Notes: generated from the sequence alone by a model not told the origin. Numbered from the stretch's first letter, positions 32,553-42,612 are shown. The stretch: 64,000 nt of DNA from [Leptolyngbya] sp. JSC-1 (GCA_000733415.1 KL662191.1:640370-704369); one strand, 5' to 3'. Numbers and translations: made by a program.

Positions 32553-33152
32553 CTAGGCTGCGGCCAGATTTTGATTGGCGAAGTTCCAGTTCACCAAACT
32601 ATCCAGGTAATTCTGGATAAAGTCTGGGCGCTTGTTTTGGAAGTCAAGATAGTAAGCGTGCTCCCATACATCCAGTGTCAGCAGCGGCACCTGGCCGTGC
32701 ACTAGCGGGTTCTCGGCATTCGGGGTTTTGGTGACTTTGAGAGTGCCGTTTTCTAGCACAAGCCAAGCCCAACCGCTGCCAAATTGAGTGGCTGCCGCAT
32801 TTTTGAACTCTTCTTTGAACTTGTCATAGCCGCCCAAGTCGCTATCAATTTTGGCTGCAATCGCCCCAGAAGGAGCACCCCCGCCGCTTGGCGACAGGCT
32901 ATTCCAGAAGAAAGTATGGTTCCAGGCTTGAGCTGCGTTATTAAAAATCCCAGTTTTGCCATCCTTGAAGCTGCTAGTAATCACTTCGGTAAGGGGCTTA
33001 TCAGCAAGCTCAGTTCCATCCACCAATTTGTTGAGATTATCCACATAGGCTTTGTGATGCTTGCCATAGTGGAACTCAAAGGTTTTAGCCGACATCCCAT
33101 GCGACTCTAGAGCACCAAAATCATAAGGTAAAGGATCTTGTGTGAATGCCAT
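32553..33152 (-). CDS. sodB: Superoxide dismutase [Fe]
   Basis: A 199-residue cytosolic Fe/Mn superoxide dismutase. LPYDFGALESHGMS and FEFHYGKHHKAYVDNLN hold the first two histidine ligands, and DVWEHAYYLDFQNKRPDFIQ the aspartate and last histidine. The glutamine in AAQAWNHTFFWNSL is the residue expected of iron-type enzymes. No signal peptide. I start at ATG 33152, since GGAGAGGA lies at correct spacing; TTG 33170 is the longest frame. Confidence 0.96.
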   Translation of the reverse strand: MAFTQDPLPYDFGALESHGMSAKTFEFHYGKHHKAYVDNLNKLVDGTELADKPLTEVITSSFKDGKTGIFNNAAQAWNHTFFWNSLSPSGGGAPSGAIAAKIDSDLGGYDKFKEEFKNAAATQFGSGWAWLVLENGTLKVTKTPNAENPLVHGQVPLLTLDVWEHAYYLDFQNKRPDFIQNYLDSLVNWNFANQNLAAA

Positions 33153-33594
33153 GTGTTCTGTCCTCTCCAATAGATGGATACATCAATAGATGGATACGTC
33201 CAATCGTGCACCTGCAATCCAGGGGTAAACCCAACCCCTCAGAATCTAAACGGATTGCTCAAGGCAAGACTATCGATAGAATTTTATATCAAAAATCGAC
33301 TTGGTAAGCGTTAGGCAGCCAACAACGGCAAAACTTGGGAATTTGTGATTTGAGCTATCCGGTTCAATCATTATCATTCAGCCCAGCGGGTGCAGCAAGC
33401 CTGCTGTCAGTGAGCCAGTGGCACTACAAAATCTGGCAATCTCACCGACGGTGCAATCTGCCCAATCAGGCAATGGCCTGGACCTTAAACGATTGTCCAA
33501 CTCAAAACCCAGAACTTAGATCTCAAAACTTCTAACCTTCCCCCCTCCGTCCCAAAATCCAGCTATCATAGCGGTTGTTGTGGCGGCTACATTT
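33153..33594. other. Intergenic region between divergent sodB and secD
   Basis: A 442-bp region that must hold promoters for both genes. A short direct repeat ATAGATGGATAC occurs at 33171-33182 and 33187-33198, just upstream of the sodB start. No gene or RNA is recognised. Confidence 0.45.
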
Positions 33595-35001
33595 ATGGGC
33601 AGACAACGTTCTCTTTTAGCTTTAATTTTGATTCTGGCGATTGCCGCTGTAGTGGTGTTGACCCAAGTACCGCTGCGGCTTGGTCTCGATTTGCGGGGTG
33701 GTTCCCAACTGACGCTTCAGGTGAAAACTACCGAGGCCGTTCCTCAAATTACACCAGAAAAACTGGAAGCCGTTCAGCAGGTGGTGGAAAACCGGATCAA
33801 CCCCAATGGCGTGCAGGAGATTGTGGTCCAGGCGATCGGCGAAGACCAGTTGCTGGTGCAGCTACCGGGAGTCAGCGATCCAACCGAGGCCGAAAAAGTG
33901 CTGCAAGATGTCGCCAAGCTCGATTTTCGGCAGCAGCGAGCGGGTAGCGAAGCCCAGTTCGGGATTGAATTGCAGGTACGCGAGCAGAAGCGGTTAGAGC
34001 TAGAAGCCCTGAAGCAGGCCAACGATGCTGAAGCTATCGCCAAAAAGCAGGAAGAACTCAACGGCAGCGAGCAGGCAATCGCCGCCCTGTTCGACAAAAC
34101 GGAATTGACAGGCGAGAAACTGAGAAATGCCTACGCCCAACCGCTGCAAGGTACGAGCTGGGAAGTGGTGCTCGTCTTTAACGACCAGGGAGCCAACGAA
34201 TTTGCTGAATTAACTAAGGCTGTAGCCGGAACCGGACGCAGTTTAGGGATTTTCCTCGACGATCGGCTGCTGAGTGCCCCGCGGGTCGATGCCCGATATG
34301 CGGAAGCAGGAATCACCGGCGGCACGGCTAGCATTACCGGCGGCTTTGATGCCCAAAGCTCAGCCCGATTGGCCCAACAATTGCAGGGCGGTGCTTTGCC
34401 GGTGCCAGTCGAAGTGGTGGAAAACCGGACGGTCGGAGCCACTCTCGGTCAGGACAGTATTCAACGCAGTATCTATGCTGGCCTTTTTGGTTTAGCGCTG
34501 GTGCTGATCTTTATGGTGGTTTATTACCGCCTGCCGGGACTGATTGCCGATATCGCGCTGTTGCTGTACGCTCTGTTCACCTTGGCGATTTTTGATATTG
34601 TGCCCGTGACGCTGACCTTGCCGGGCATTGCCGGGTTTATCCTCAGTATCGGCATGGCAGTAGACGCGAATGTGCTGATCTTTGAACGGACGCGCGAAGA
34701 GCTACAGGCAGGCAACACGCTCTACAAATCCGTCACCGCTGGGTTCTACCGCGCCTTTTCCAGCATTCTCGACAGTAACGTCACGACGCTGATTGCCTGC
34801 GCTGCCCTCTGGTTTCTGGGAGCGGGGCTGGTCAAAGGTTTTGCCCTCACACTGGCAATTGGCATTGTCGTGAGCATGTTCACGGCCCTTACCTGTAGCC
34901 GTACCCTGCTGCTGTTCAGCCTCACGTTCCCCGGCTTACGCAAACCTCAGCTGTTTTGCCCCAATCCTCCCGCAACGAAACTACAGGCAGAGAAATCATG
35001 A
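33595..35001 (+). CDS. secD: Protein translocase subunit SecD
   Basis: A 468-residue SecD, which with SecF uses the proton gradient to help Sec-dependent export. An N-terminal membrane helix (LLALILILAIAAVVVLTQV) is followed by LGLDLRGGSQLTLQV, the large periplasmic P1 domain, and a membrane block with GFILSIGMAVDANVLIFERT. I use ATG 33595 (MGRQRSLLALI); GTG 33580 is possible. Its TGA overlaps the ATG of secF, indicating coupled translation. Confidence 0.95.
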   Translation: MGRQRSLLALILILAIAAVVVLTQVPLRLGLDLRGGSQLTLQVKTTEAVPQITPEKLEAVQQVVENRINPNGVQEIVVQAIGEDQLLVQLPGVSDPTEAEKVLQDVAKLDFRQQRAGSEAQFGIELQVREQKRLELEALKQANDAEAIAKKQEELNGSEQAIAALFDKTELTGEKLRNAYAQPLQGTSWEVVLVFNDQGANEFAELTKAVAGTGRSLGIFLDDRLLSAPRVDARYAEAGITGGTASITGGFDAQSSARLAQQLQGGALPVPVEVVENRTVGATLGQDSIQRSIYAGLFGLALVLIFMVVYYRLPGLIADIALLLYALFTLAIFDIVPVTLTLPGIAGFILSIGMAVDANVLIFERTREELQAGNTLYKSVTAGFYRAFSSILDSNVTTLIACAALWFLGAGLVKGFALTLAIGIVVSMFTALTCSRTLLLFSLTFPGLRKPQLFCPNPPATKLQAEKS

Positions 35002-35978
35002 AATTGCAGGTTATTCGCCAACGTACCCTTTGGTGGGCCATCTCTTCGCTGATCATCCTCAGCGGTATCGTGGCAATGGCGCTTTTGTGGAATCAGGAGA
35101 ATGTGCGAGCGCCGCTCCGCCCCGGCCTTGACTTTGTGGGCGGTACCCGGCTGCAACTAGAGCTGGACTGCACTAAACCAGGCAACTGTGACCAGCCGAT
35201 CGATCCCGCTGCGGTTCGGTCTGTTCTAGCCGATCAGGGTCTAGGCAGTAGCAGTATCCAGGTGCTGGGCGACGAGAAGCATGCCCTCTCGATTCGGACT
35301 TCGACCCTGAATGTGGAGCAGCGCAGCAATTTGGTGACGGCTCTGAGCGAGAAAATTGGCACCTTTGATCCCAATAGCACCCAGATCGATACGGTCGGTC
35401 CCACAATTGGGCGGCAGCTTTTCACATCGGGGATACTGGCCCTGCTGGTATCGTTTGCGGGCATCATGATCTACCTCAGCCTGCGGTTTCAGTTAGATTA
35501 CGCTGTGTTTGCGATTATTGCTCTGTTGCATGATGTGCTGGTGACTGCCGGAATCTTCGCGATCTTGGGTCTGGTTCTGGGAGTCGAAGTAGACAGTCTG
35601 TTTATCGTGGCGCTGTTAACAATTGTGGGCTTCTCGGTCAACGATACCGTGGTGATCTACGACCGGATTCGCGAAACGATTCAAATCGACGGCAATCGGT
35701 CGATTAACGACATTGTGGATGATGCGGTAAATCAAACCCTGGGCCGATCGATCAACACCACTCTCACCACCCTGCTGCCGCTAATTTCCATCTTCTTTTT
35801 AGGCGGCGAAACCCTCAAGTACTTTGCCCTTGCTTTGATTATCGGGTTTGTGGCCGGAGCCTATTCCAGTATTTTTATTGCCAGCACTCTGTTGGCTTGG
35901 TGGCGGGTTCGCACAGGACGAGAAATTCCAGGCACCTCTCCAAGCAAATCACTGGACATAGCATCCGAAGAAGGATAG
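34998..35978 (+). CDS. secF: Protein translocase subunit SecF
   Basis: A 326-residue SecF. TLWWAISSLIILSGIVAMAL is the first membrane helix, PGLDFVGGTRLQLE the family motif, and the C-terminal membrane block includes VGFSVNDTVVIYDRIRE and NTTLTTLLPLISIFFLGGE. The ATG overlaps the end of secD (ATGA). A longer frame from 34956 is only read-through of the secD 3' end in another frame. Confidence 0.95.
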   Translation: MKLQVIRQRTLWWAISSLIILSGIVAMALLWNQENVRAPLRPGLDFVGGTRLQLELDCTKPGNCDQPIDPAAVRSVLADQGLGSSSIQVLGDEKHALSIRTSTLNVEQRSNLVTALSEKIGTFDPNSTQIDTVGPTIGRQLFTSGILALLVSFAGIMIYLSLRFQLDYAVFAIIALLHDVLVTAGIFAILGLVLGVEVDSLFIVALLTIVGFSVNDTVVIYDRIRETIQIDGNRSINDIVDDAVNQTLGRSINTTLTTLLPLISIFFLGGETLKYFALALIIGFVAGAYSSIFIASTLLAWWRVRTGREIPGTSPSKSLDIASEEG

Positions 35979-36076
35979 CAGAACGGAATCACCGGTCAGA
36001 GGGCCAGGAATAAAGTATGGGGTACAGCCGCAAGGTATGATGATGGTCTCTTCGCTCCTGCACTCTCTGCGTCTCT

Positions 36077-36721
36077 ATGGCTAGAAAACCGCTCCCAACC
36101 GAACAGCGCATTGTTCTATCTGACGTTAGCTGGCAGCAGTTTGAAAAATTGCTGGTGGAGCTAGGCCCAGAACGCCAGACGCGGCTGACCTATCTACGCG
36201 GCAAGCTGGAGATGATGACGCCAATTGATGTGCATGAGCGCTGCAGCAAACTGATCGATTCGTTGATTCTGGTGCTAGTTGATGAGATGGCCGTTCCGCT
36301 CACCTCTCTGATGCCGGTCACGCTCAAACAGGTTGAAATTGGCTGCGCCACTGAACCGGATGCCTGCTATTACCTGGAAGAACGCCCGCGTCGAACCGAG
36401 CTGGATTTGACCCAGGACCTGCCGCCCGATCTGCTGGTAGAAGTCGCCCTCACCCGCAGCCAGATCGAAAAGTTGCCCATCTATGCCAGTATGGGTATCC
36501 CGGAAGTTTGGCGCTACATTACCACCGCCGGAGATGACATGCTGAAGGGCAAATTCTCGATTTATCAGCTCGAGGATGACGATTATGTAGAACAAAGTCG
36601 CAGTATGGCATTCCCATTTCTCCCCGCTGCCCGGATTCTAGAATTTATGGAACAAAGCGACTCAATGAGTCTGGCCGCCGCCTTGCGGTTATTACGAGCC
36701 TGGGTGCAGGAACGACAATAA
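36077..36721 (+). CDS. Uma2 family endonuclease (DUF820)
   Basis: A 214-residue Uma2/DUF820 protein with a PD-(D/E)XK-type nuclease fold. RLTYLRGKLEMMTPIDVHE opens the core, EPDACYYLEER holds the aspartate, and LPPDLLVEVALTRSQIEKLP the glutamate region, ending with YASMGIPEVWRY. Here the usual E-x-K is replaced by E-V-A-L, so catalytic competence is uncertain. The family is greatly expanded in cyanobacteria and its role is unclear. The gene is single. Confidence 0.9.
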   Translation: MARKPLPTEQRIVLSDVSWQQFEKLLVELGPERQTRLTYLRGKLEMMTPIDVHERCSKLIDSLILVLVDEMAVPLTSLMPVTLKQVEIGCATEPDACYYLEERPRRTELDLTQDLPPDLLVEVALTRSQIEKLPIYASMGIPEVWRYITTAGDDMLKGKFSIYQLEDDDYVEQSRSMAFPFLPAARILEFMEQSDSMSLAAALRLLRAWVQERQ

Positions 36722-36733
36722 ACCCAGCACAAT

Positions 36734-39031
36734 CTACTCAGACCTCGCGCTTTCCAGCAAGATAGATGCCAATGGTTGGCGCAGGGTTTGCTCACTGTCG
36801 GCTAGAAGGGTGGCTAGATACTGCTGAAGATACTCCCATTGGTGCCGGTTAGGTTCGTAGGTCCGGTCGGCAGATTTGTGGAAGAGGGGGGCTAAACGGA
36901 TAGCCTGATAGTCTGGATTAGCAGCCGAGGCAGGTGTGAGGAGAGCAGCATCTGCCTCAGCGGGGATGAGGCCGAGCGGTAAGTGGCCGTCCAACAGGGC
37001 CAGAATGCGGAGACGACAGGCTTGGGTATCAATGCCGCGCTCATCCAGAATCTGCATGATAGCCTCAATTCGCATTGCTTGCTGAGGTAAGGACCGCAAT
37101 AGCTCTAGCAGTAAAAAGTAGTCGCTATAGCGATGCCGCGCTAAGTCAAGCACTTGAGGATGCAGCGGCAGGGTCGCCAATCCATAGGCAACGCGGCTAC
37201 AGCTAGGAATGCAGTTGTCTACTCCCGTGCGGGGATAGCTGTCTTGGATAATCGTGGCGTTAGGCAGCTTTTGGCGCAACCAGCGGGCGATAGCGGTGAG
37301 CGAAGCCGTGCCTCCGGTACAAATCACCTGATTGATGGCGGCAGCGGTGGTGTTGGTTTGGGTGAGCAGGCTGTTCAGTTCCCGGTTTAACCGTTGGATG
37401 TAGGGCAAGAGAATTTGGCTGGTGAAGTCTTGCCGCTCTACAGTGAGCCGCTGGGTGCCATACTTGAGCGTGAAGTGGGTCTGGTGTTGCAGGGTCACTT
37501 TCAGGGAGCGGGCAGCGGCCAAAAGCTGGTGGCCCTCAGGAAAACTGGTCAAGTGCTGCTGTAGCTGATGCCGTTTGGCTAGATCCAGGTCAGCGGCAGG
37601 CAAGGCCAGGTCGGCGAGTTGGAGGTGGCTGAAGTCAAACGGTTCTAGAGCAAAGTCGTAGCTAGTTCCACCTCCGCTTGGTTCAGGTTGGTGCTGAGCT
37701 TGCTGCAGGGCCGGATAGAGTAGCTGGAGGAGAATATCTTGATCGAGACTCTGTCCGGCATGGGGCAGACTGCGCCCATAAAAGTCGGTGTGGTTCAGGT
37801 TCTGCAACTGCTGGGGCAAATTCACCAACACCAATTCGGTGAGGCTAGCTCCAGCAGTCAAAATCAGGGACATGCCGTGCCAGTTGGCGTTATGGAGATG
37901 GCCCTGCGTCGAGGTTGGCTGCTTGTTCTGTCCGTGAGACAGTTGAGCCAGCCGTAGGGAACGACCATCAGTAGCCGGTAGCGCCGATAGCAGGGTAGCA
38001 ATGGCCTCTTCCACAAAGATGATTTGCTCGGGTTGAGACACCAGATCGGCTTGAAGAATGGCTTCCCGCAGATTGAAACTATAGGTGTCGGACCAGTTGC
38101 TGGGGTAGCCCACAATGATGCCCGCCAAGTCTCGCAAAACCGTCTGAAATTCTGGTGTTTCTAGACCCAGCGCCCCGCTGACTAAAGCTGGCATGAACGC
38201 AGCTCGCTCTGGATTCAGAGTGGCGAGGAGCTGCTGGAGCGCTTCTTGCAACGTCCGGAGAGCAACAGTCTGCTGCTCAGTCCACTGCAAAACGGGTTCC
38301 CACTGCGAGGTTTGGGGCGAGTAATGGGGCACTGCAACGCGCAGGTAAGGCTTCCACTCACTCAGGCTCAGTCTGGATGCTGGCGTGGCTGCCTCTAACC
38401 GAATTGTGGGCAGCGGCGAGGCCGAGGCGTCACTGGTACTCAAGCTGACGGCAGTGGGCAAGCGGAATTTCTTCTTAATGGCGAAACTGCTTTCTGAGTC
38501 GATGGGCTGCCAGTAGAGGGGATAAAGTTGACACTCTGACCGGTTGAGCAGCACCGCTGAAATTCCCGTCGTGCCAATATCAATGCCCAGAAACCAATCA
38601 GAGCGTCCTGATGGAGCACTGACAGTTGGAGGCTCGGCCAAAAGCTGATCGAGTTGCTCCAAGACACCTGGGTCAATGGTCAGTTCAGCCGCAGAGTCGG
38701 GACGAATCTCTGGCCCCCGCTCTAGGCTAGCTGCGGCTAGTGGTTCGATTGAGGTGACAGGCAGAGTTTCAGGCAGAGTTTCAGGCAGAGTTTCAACCGA
38801 AGTTTCGCTCAGGGTTGCGCTTGTGGTTTCGTTGGGAATTTCAGCAGAAGGTTCAATTGGGGTTTCAGCAGAGGTCTCGACTGAAGCCACATCTATGGTT
38901 GGCTGCGGTGGTAGTGACGGAGCACTCAGGCCCTCGGTGAGATCCTGAATCAGTTCAGCCAGTGTGCCTGCTTCTGGGGCCGGGGCAGTCCAGCTTGTGT
39001 CAGGCGTCCATTCACCGTTGGGTGTGGGCAA
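36734..39031 (-). CDS. Hsp70/actin-like ATPase-domain protein
   Basis: A long frame of 765 residues. Residues ~1-145 are acidic, proline/threonine-rich and contain ETLPETLPETLP repeats. The ATPase-like core starts at DWFLGIDIGTTGISAVLLNR (phosphate-1 motif) and has VICTGGTASLTAIARWL as an adenosine-type motif. This resembles Hsp70-family proteins of unknown function in cyanobacteria. The frame has no ATG or GTG near its start; TTG 39031 is the first ordinary start. Upstream, the same frame reaches an A10 tract at the end of the preceding gene. Confidence 0.8.
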   Translation of the reverse strand: MPTPNGEWTPDTSWTAPAPEAGTLAELIQDLTEGLSAPSLPPQPTIDVASVETSAETPIEPSAEIPNETTSATLSETSVETLPETLPETLPVTSIEPLAAASLERGPEIRPDSAAELTIDPGVLEQLDQLLAEPPTVSAPSGRSDWFLGIDIGTTGISAVLLNRSECQLYPLYWQPIDSESSFAIKKKFRLPTAVSLSTSDASASPLPTIRLEAATPASRLSLSEWKPYLRVAVPHYSPQTSQWEPVLQWTEQQTVALRTLQEALQQLLATLNPERAAFMPALVSGALGLETPEFQTVLRDLAGIIVGYPSNWSDTYSFNLREAILQADLVSQPEQIIFVEEAIATLLSALPATDGRSLRLAQLSHGQNKQPTSTQGHLHNANWHGMSLILTAGASLTELVLVNLPQQLQNLNHTDFYGRSLPHAGQSLDQDILLQLLYPALQQAQHQPEPSGGGTSYDFALEPFDFSHLQLADLALPAADLDLAKRHQLQQHLTSFPEGHQLLAAARSLKVTLQHQTHFTLKYGTQRLTVERQDFTSQILLPYIQRLNRELNSLLTQTNTTAAAINQVICTGGTASLTAIARWLRQKLPNATIIQDSYPRTGVDNCIPSCSRVAYGLATLPLHPQVLDLARHRYSDYFLLLELLRSLPQQAMRIEAIMQILDERGIDTQACRLRILALLDGHLPLGLIPAEADAALLTPASAANPDYQAIRLAPLFHKSADRTYEPNRHQWEYLQQYLATLLADSEQTLRQPLASILLESARSE

Positions 39032-39060
39032 GTGACCAATCGGCGCTAGCCGTATCGGTG

Positions 39061-41190
39061 TCAGGTCTTTTTTTTTTCAGATGAGTCAGTATCTTCTGGC
39101 GGAACAGGTGGGCGAGTGGCCTGCATGTCGCCAAATCGGAACGTCGCATCCCCTACCGATGAAGTTGGCTCAGCAGAAGCTACCGTATTGGGTAAATCTT
39201 CAAATAGCTCTTCTAACCCTTCAATCGTCAGCGAGGTTGACTCGGCTGGCGGCTGCGGCGCTTCTACAGGTGGGATATTGGCAAACAAATCCCAATCTTG
39301 GCTGGGTTCAGTCGATTGAGCCGTAGATTGAACCAGATCTTCCCCCAAGTGCTCTAACGTATCCACACCCAAGTTAACATTGAGTGTTTCCGTGGCCGCT
39401 TCTGTGATCGGCAACATTGCTTCCTGAGTTGGCTGCTGCGGTTCTGAGGAGGCTGGACGGCTGGAAGCAAAGGTTTCACTAGCCGGGTCAGGCACCAGTT
39501 CGGTGAGGCTAACAATCGTCTCTACCGGTTCCGATGCGGCATCCTGAGCTGACGCAGAGGGGAAGCTAACAAACAGATCTGCCGATTTTTCTGGTAGGTC
39601 AGAGGCCGCCGTCGGGTTAGTCAACAAAAAGGTCTCCAGCGACTGACTGACCGGACTCGTCGGAGCTTCGGGTTGGGTTGGCTGAATCTCAGCCTGGACC
39701 GCCGGATCGGCTAACCCACCAAACCACTCTTGCTCTAACGTTAGTGCGTTGATGCTGGTTTCTTCAGGTGCAGTGGGGGCAGGCTTGGCCTCTGGCTCTT
39801 CAAACAGGTTGTTGTAGAAATCGTCGTTGTAGAGCGAGTCGGGTGTGGTAATCAGCTCAGGTTCGTGGGAAAGTTCGACTTCGCTGGCAGATGGCTGCAC
39901 CGGCGCATCGTCAAGCAGACCAGCCTGCATCTCGGCACTCAATTGGTTCAGCAAGTCCAGAGCCGAATCTAGATCGGATGTAACAGATGGATTTGCCCCA
40001 CTGTCTACAGGAGCTGGGTTTGCAGCATCTGACGTGGATAAGGGCTGGTCACCAGCAAACAGGTCAAACGGCTCGGTAGCTTCGGTTTCACTGGGCAAAG
40101 CACTCAAATCAAGCTGGTTCAGCTCCAAATCCAAGCCGTCTAAGCTGCTAGATTCAACCATCTCATCGGTTTGATCCAGCTCGGCCACATCTAGCACTTC
40201 TTCAGACAAATTAAACGGAACAGCAGGGGTAAAGGATGGGGAAGCCTGAGGCGGTTCAGAAACTTGGCTCAAGAAATCAGCTACTGTGAAGCTGGCATCA
40301 CTAGATTGGTCTTGCCCCGGCAAGGCGGTCTGTGAGGATGGCCAGTCAGGGGTAGAGGACTGCAAAAAGGACGAGGCTTCTCGGCCAAGCTGCTGAGCAA
40401 GGCGATTCACCAGAAAGGCAAACATGGCTTCCCCCTGCTGACCCAGGTTGTGCATTCGGTTCAAGCCCTGCTCTAGCGATTCCTGATAGGTTTGAACATT
40501 ACGGTTGAGCGACTCAAAAATGACCTGCAAGGTGGAATCTAGCTTGAGCATCAGATGATCGGATTGAGCCTGCATCTGCTGCATTTGGGCCAACCGCTCT
40601 GCTGGACTCAAACCAGCCGTCGAGGAGTTGGCTTCCGTTTGGGCCGGAAGCTGGGCCGGAGATTGGGCTGACAGGCCAGCCACCATTTGCGTCACTTGAC
40701 CCGATAAGTTAGCCTGCATTTGCGCCATCGCCGACTGGAGGAACTCCATCAGCACTTGTTGATTCTGAACCTGGGCTTGCTGAGATAGACCGTATTGATA
40801 GCGCTGGGCTTCGAGCTGACGGATCTCCTGAGTTAGCATCTCGCGCTGTCGCTGCAGTGAGTCAACCTCAGCCCGCAGGGGTTGCAGCATGTTGACCCGC
40901 CAATAGTTCATCTCCTGCAGCACAGCTTGGAGCACCTGCTGGGCCGACTCAGAAGGAGACTGCGTCGCGGACGCCATTCCTGGAGCCATCGCCGCTTCGG
41001 ATAGCATAGAGGGCGGTTCGGCATCAAGCTGCTGCTGAAGCGAAACTAAATACTGACGAGTTTGCTCCAAAATCTGCCGCTGCTGCATCGCATCACTCGA
41101 CATCACCCACGGCAGGCGGGGGCTGGTTTTGCTTAATGCCTCGTCGATACCGTTCAGGAGTGCTTGAATTTGCGCTTTTTGAGAAGTCAC
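39061..41190 (-). CDS. Large acidic coiled-coil protein
   Basis: A protein of about 709 residues. The first ~70 residues (TSQKAQIQALLNGIDEALSK, then LPWVMSSDAMQQRQIL) are the conserved part. A glutamine-rich coiled coil follows (about 85-300, with EVDSLQRQREMLTQEIRQLE). The remaining ~400 residues are acidic, serine/proline-rich and probably disordered. No membrane segment. I start at GTG 41190, with AGGGA upstream; TTG, GTG or ATG codons further up extend the frame to 41241. It ends GAAAAAAAAAAG-ACC-TGA, and the Hsp70-like frame begins 30 bp later, suggesting a functional pair. Confidence 0.7.
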   Translation of the reverse strand: MTSQKAQIQALLNGIDEALSKTSPRLPWVMSSDAMQQRQILEQTRQYLVSLQQQLDAEPPSMLSEAAMAPGMASATQSPSESAQQVLQAVLQEMNYWRVNMLQPLRAEVDSLQRQREMLTQEIRQLEAQRYQYGLSQQAQVQNQQVLMEFLQSAMAQMQANLSGQVTQMVAGLSAQSPAQLPAQTEANSSTAGLSPAERLAQMQQMQAQSDHLMLKLDSTLQVIFESLNRNVQTYQESLEQGLNRMHNLGQQGEAMFAFLVNRLAQQLGREASSFLQSSTPDWPSSQTALPGQDQSSDASFTVADFLSQVSEPPQASPSFTPAVPFNLSEEVLDVAELDQTDEMVESSSLDGLDLELNQLDLSALPSETEATEPFDLFAGDQPLSTSDAANPAPVDSGANPSVTSDLDSALDLLNQLSAEMQAGLLDDAPVQPSASEVELSHEPELITTPDSLYNDDFYNNLFEEPEAKPAPTAPEETSINALTLEQEWFGGLADPAVQAEIQPTQPEAPTSPVSQSLETFLLTNPTAASDLPEKSADLFVSFPSASAQDAASEPVETIVSLTELVPDPASETFASSRPASSEPQQPTQEAMLPITEAATETLNVNLGVDTLEHLGEDLVQSTAQSTEPSQDWDLFANIPPVEAPQPPAESTSLTIEGLEELFEDLPNTVASAEPTSSVGDATFRFGDMQATRPPVPPEDTDSSEKKKT

Positions 41191-41499
41191 CGTTGGATCC
41201 CTGACTAGAATGTGGCGGGTAGACAGCATGGCCCAAACCAATGCTGCTTATTGCTAGATACTAAGGTTACCTGCTCCAATCCGAGAAGGAACGCAATTTT
41301 GTCAAGATTGTCAAGTCTGTCAAGATTGATTGCACCCGAATTACGCCCGAATTGAATTGGCCTCGGCATTATTATGACCAGCTTTTGCCATCTGCGGCAC
41401 AAAACCTAAAAATTGATCAAAAGCCAGAAGGGGCATAAGGTAGAGCGCGCAAGATAAAATCAGCCAATAGCCATCAAGAGTCAGCTAAAAAATCAGCCC

Positions 41500-42612
41500 A
41501 TGAAATCCAAGATTACGGTTGCGTTACCCGAACAGTCCTACGATATTCTGATCGCCTCAGGCGGACTGGCCCAATTAGGCCATTGGATGCAGCCGCTCAA
41601 CCTGGGCCAGAAAGTATTGTTGATCTCCAATCCGATGATTTTCCGTCGCTATGGAGAGCAAGCCCTGACCGCGCTCACGTCAGCCGGATTCGAGGTCGCC
41701 CACTGTCTGTTGCCAGCCGGAGAGCGCTACAAAACCCTGGCCTCGGTACAAAAAATCTACGACGCGGCCATCGCCCATCGCCTAGAGCGGTCATCAACTA
41801 TCGTGGCCTTGGGAGGTGGCGTGATTGGAGATATGGCTGGTTTCGCGGCTGCTACTTGGCTGCGAGGGATCCGCTTTGTGCAGGTTCCTACGTCCCTTTT
41901 GGCAATGGTAGATGCGGCGATTGGAGGCAAAACCGGCGTTAACCATCCTCAGGGTAAAAACCTGATCGGTGCCTTTCACCAGCCCAAGTTGGTCTTGATC
42001 GATCCGCAGGCATTGGCAACACTGCCGTCGCGTGAGTTTCGAGCTGGCATGGCCGAGGTGATCAAATACGGCGTAATTGTAGATGCGGAACTGTTCAGTC
42101 AACTCGAAGCTGCCAAGCGGCTTGATCAGCAGCGCTATATTCCAGAGCCTCTGCTGCAAGAGATTCTCACCCGTTCCTGTCAGGCAAAAGCCGATGTGGT
42201 GGGCAACGACGAAAAAGAAGCGGGACGGCGGGCAATCCTGAACTATGGGCACACAATTGGACATGCAATTGAAAGTTTGACCGGCTATCGCGTGGTGAAT
42301 CACGGCGAGGCGGTTGCGATCGGTATGGTGGCGGCTGGGCAAATTGCAGTGGAACTGGGCTTGTGGGAGCAAGATGCTGCCAATCGTCAAAAGCAGCTGA
42401 TTCAAACAGCCGGATTGCCAACCAAATTACCTGCCACTAACCCCGCAATTGACATCGACGAAATCGTGGCCGCTCTGCAAACTGATAAAAAGGTGACGGC
42501 TGGCAAAGTGCGGTTTATCCTGCCTACCTGCATCGGTGACGTGACCATCCGGGATGATGTCGAGAACGACTTGATTCGCAGTGTTTTGCAGACGATGCAG
42601 GCGCATGAGTGA
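41500..42612 (+). CDS. aroB: 3-dehydroquinate synthase
   Basis: A 370-residue NAD- and metal-dependent enzyme forming 3-dehydroquinate from DAHP, the second step of the shikimate pathway. VALGGGVIGDMAGFAAATWL is the NAD-binding glycine motif, VPTSLLAMVDAAIGGKTGVN the substrate-binding block, and AEVIKYGVI and ILNYGHTIGHAIE hold zinc ligands. The ATG at 41500 is clear. It is followed by the AI-2E-type transporter, without obvious linkage. Confidence 0.97.
   Translation: MKSKITVALPEQSYDILIASGGLAQLGHWMQPLNLGQKVLLISNPMIFRRYGEQALTALTSAGFEVAHCLLPAGERYKTLASVQKIYDAAIAHRLERSSTIVALGGGVIGDMAGFAAATWLRGIRFVQVPTSLLAMVDAAIGGKTGVNHPQGKNLIGAFHQPKLVLIDPQALATLPSREFRAGMAEVIKYGVIVDAELFSQLEAAKRLDQQRYIPEPLLQEILTRSCQAKADVVGNDEKEAGRRAILNYGHTIGHAIESLTGYRVVNHGEAVAIGMVAAGQIAVELGLWEQDAANRQKQLIQTAGLPTKLPATNPAIDIDEIVAALQTDKKVTAGKVRFILPTCIGDVTIRDDVENDLIRSVLQTMQAHE

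Noticed and set aside
34956..34997. N-terminal extension of SecF
   Set aside because: It is the 3' end of secD read in another frame. The ATG at 34998, overlapping the secD stop, gives the normal SecF start.
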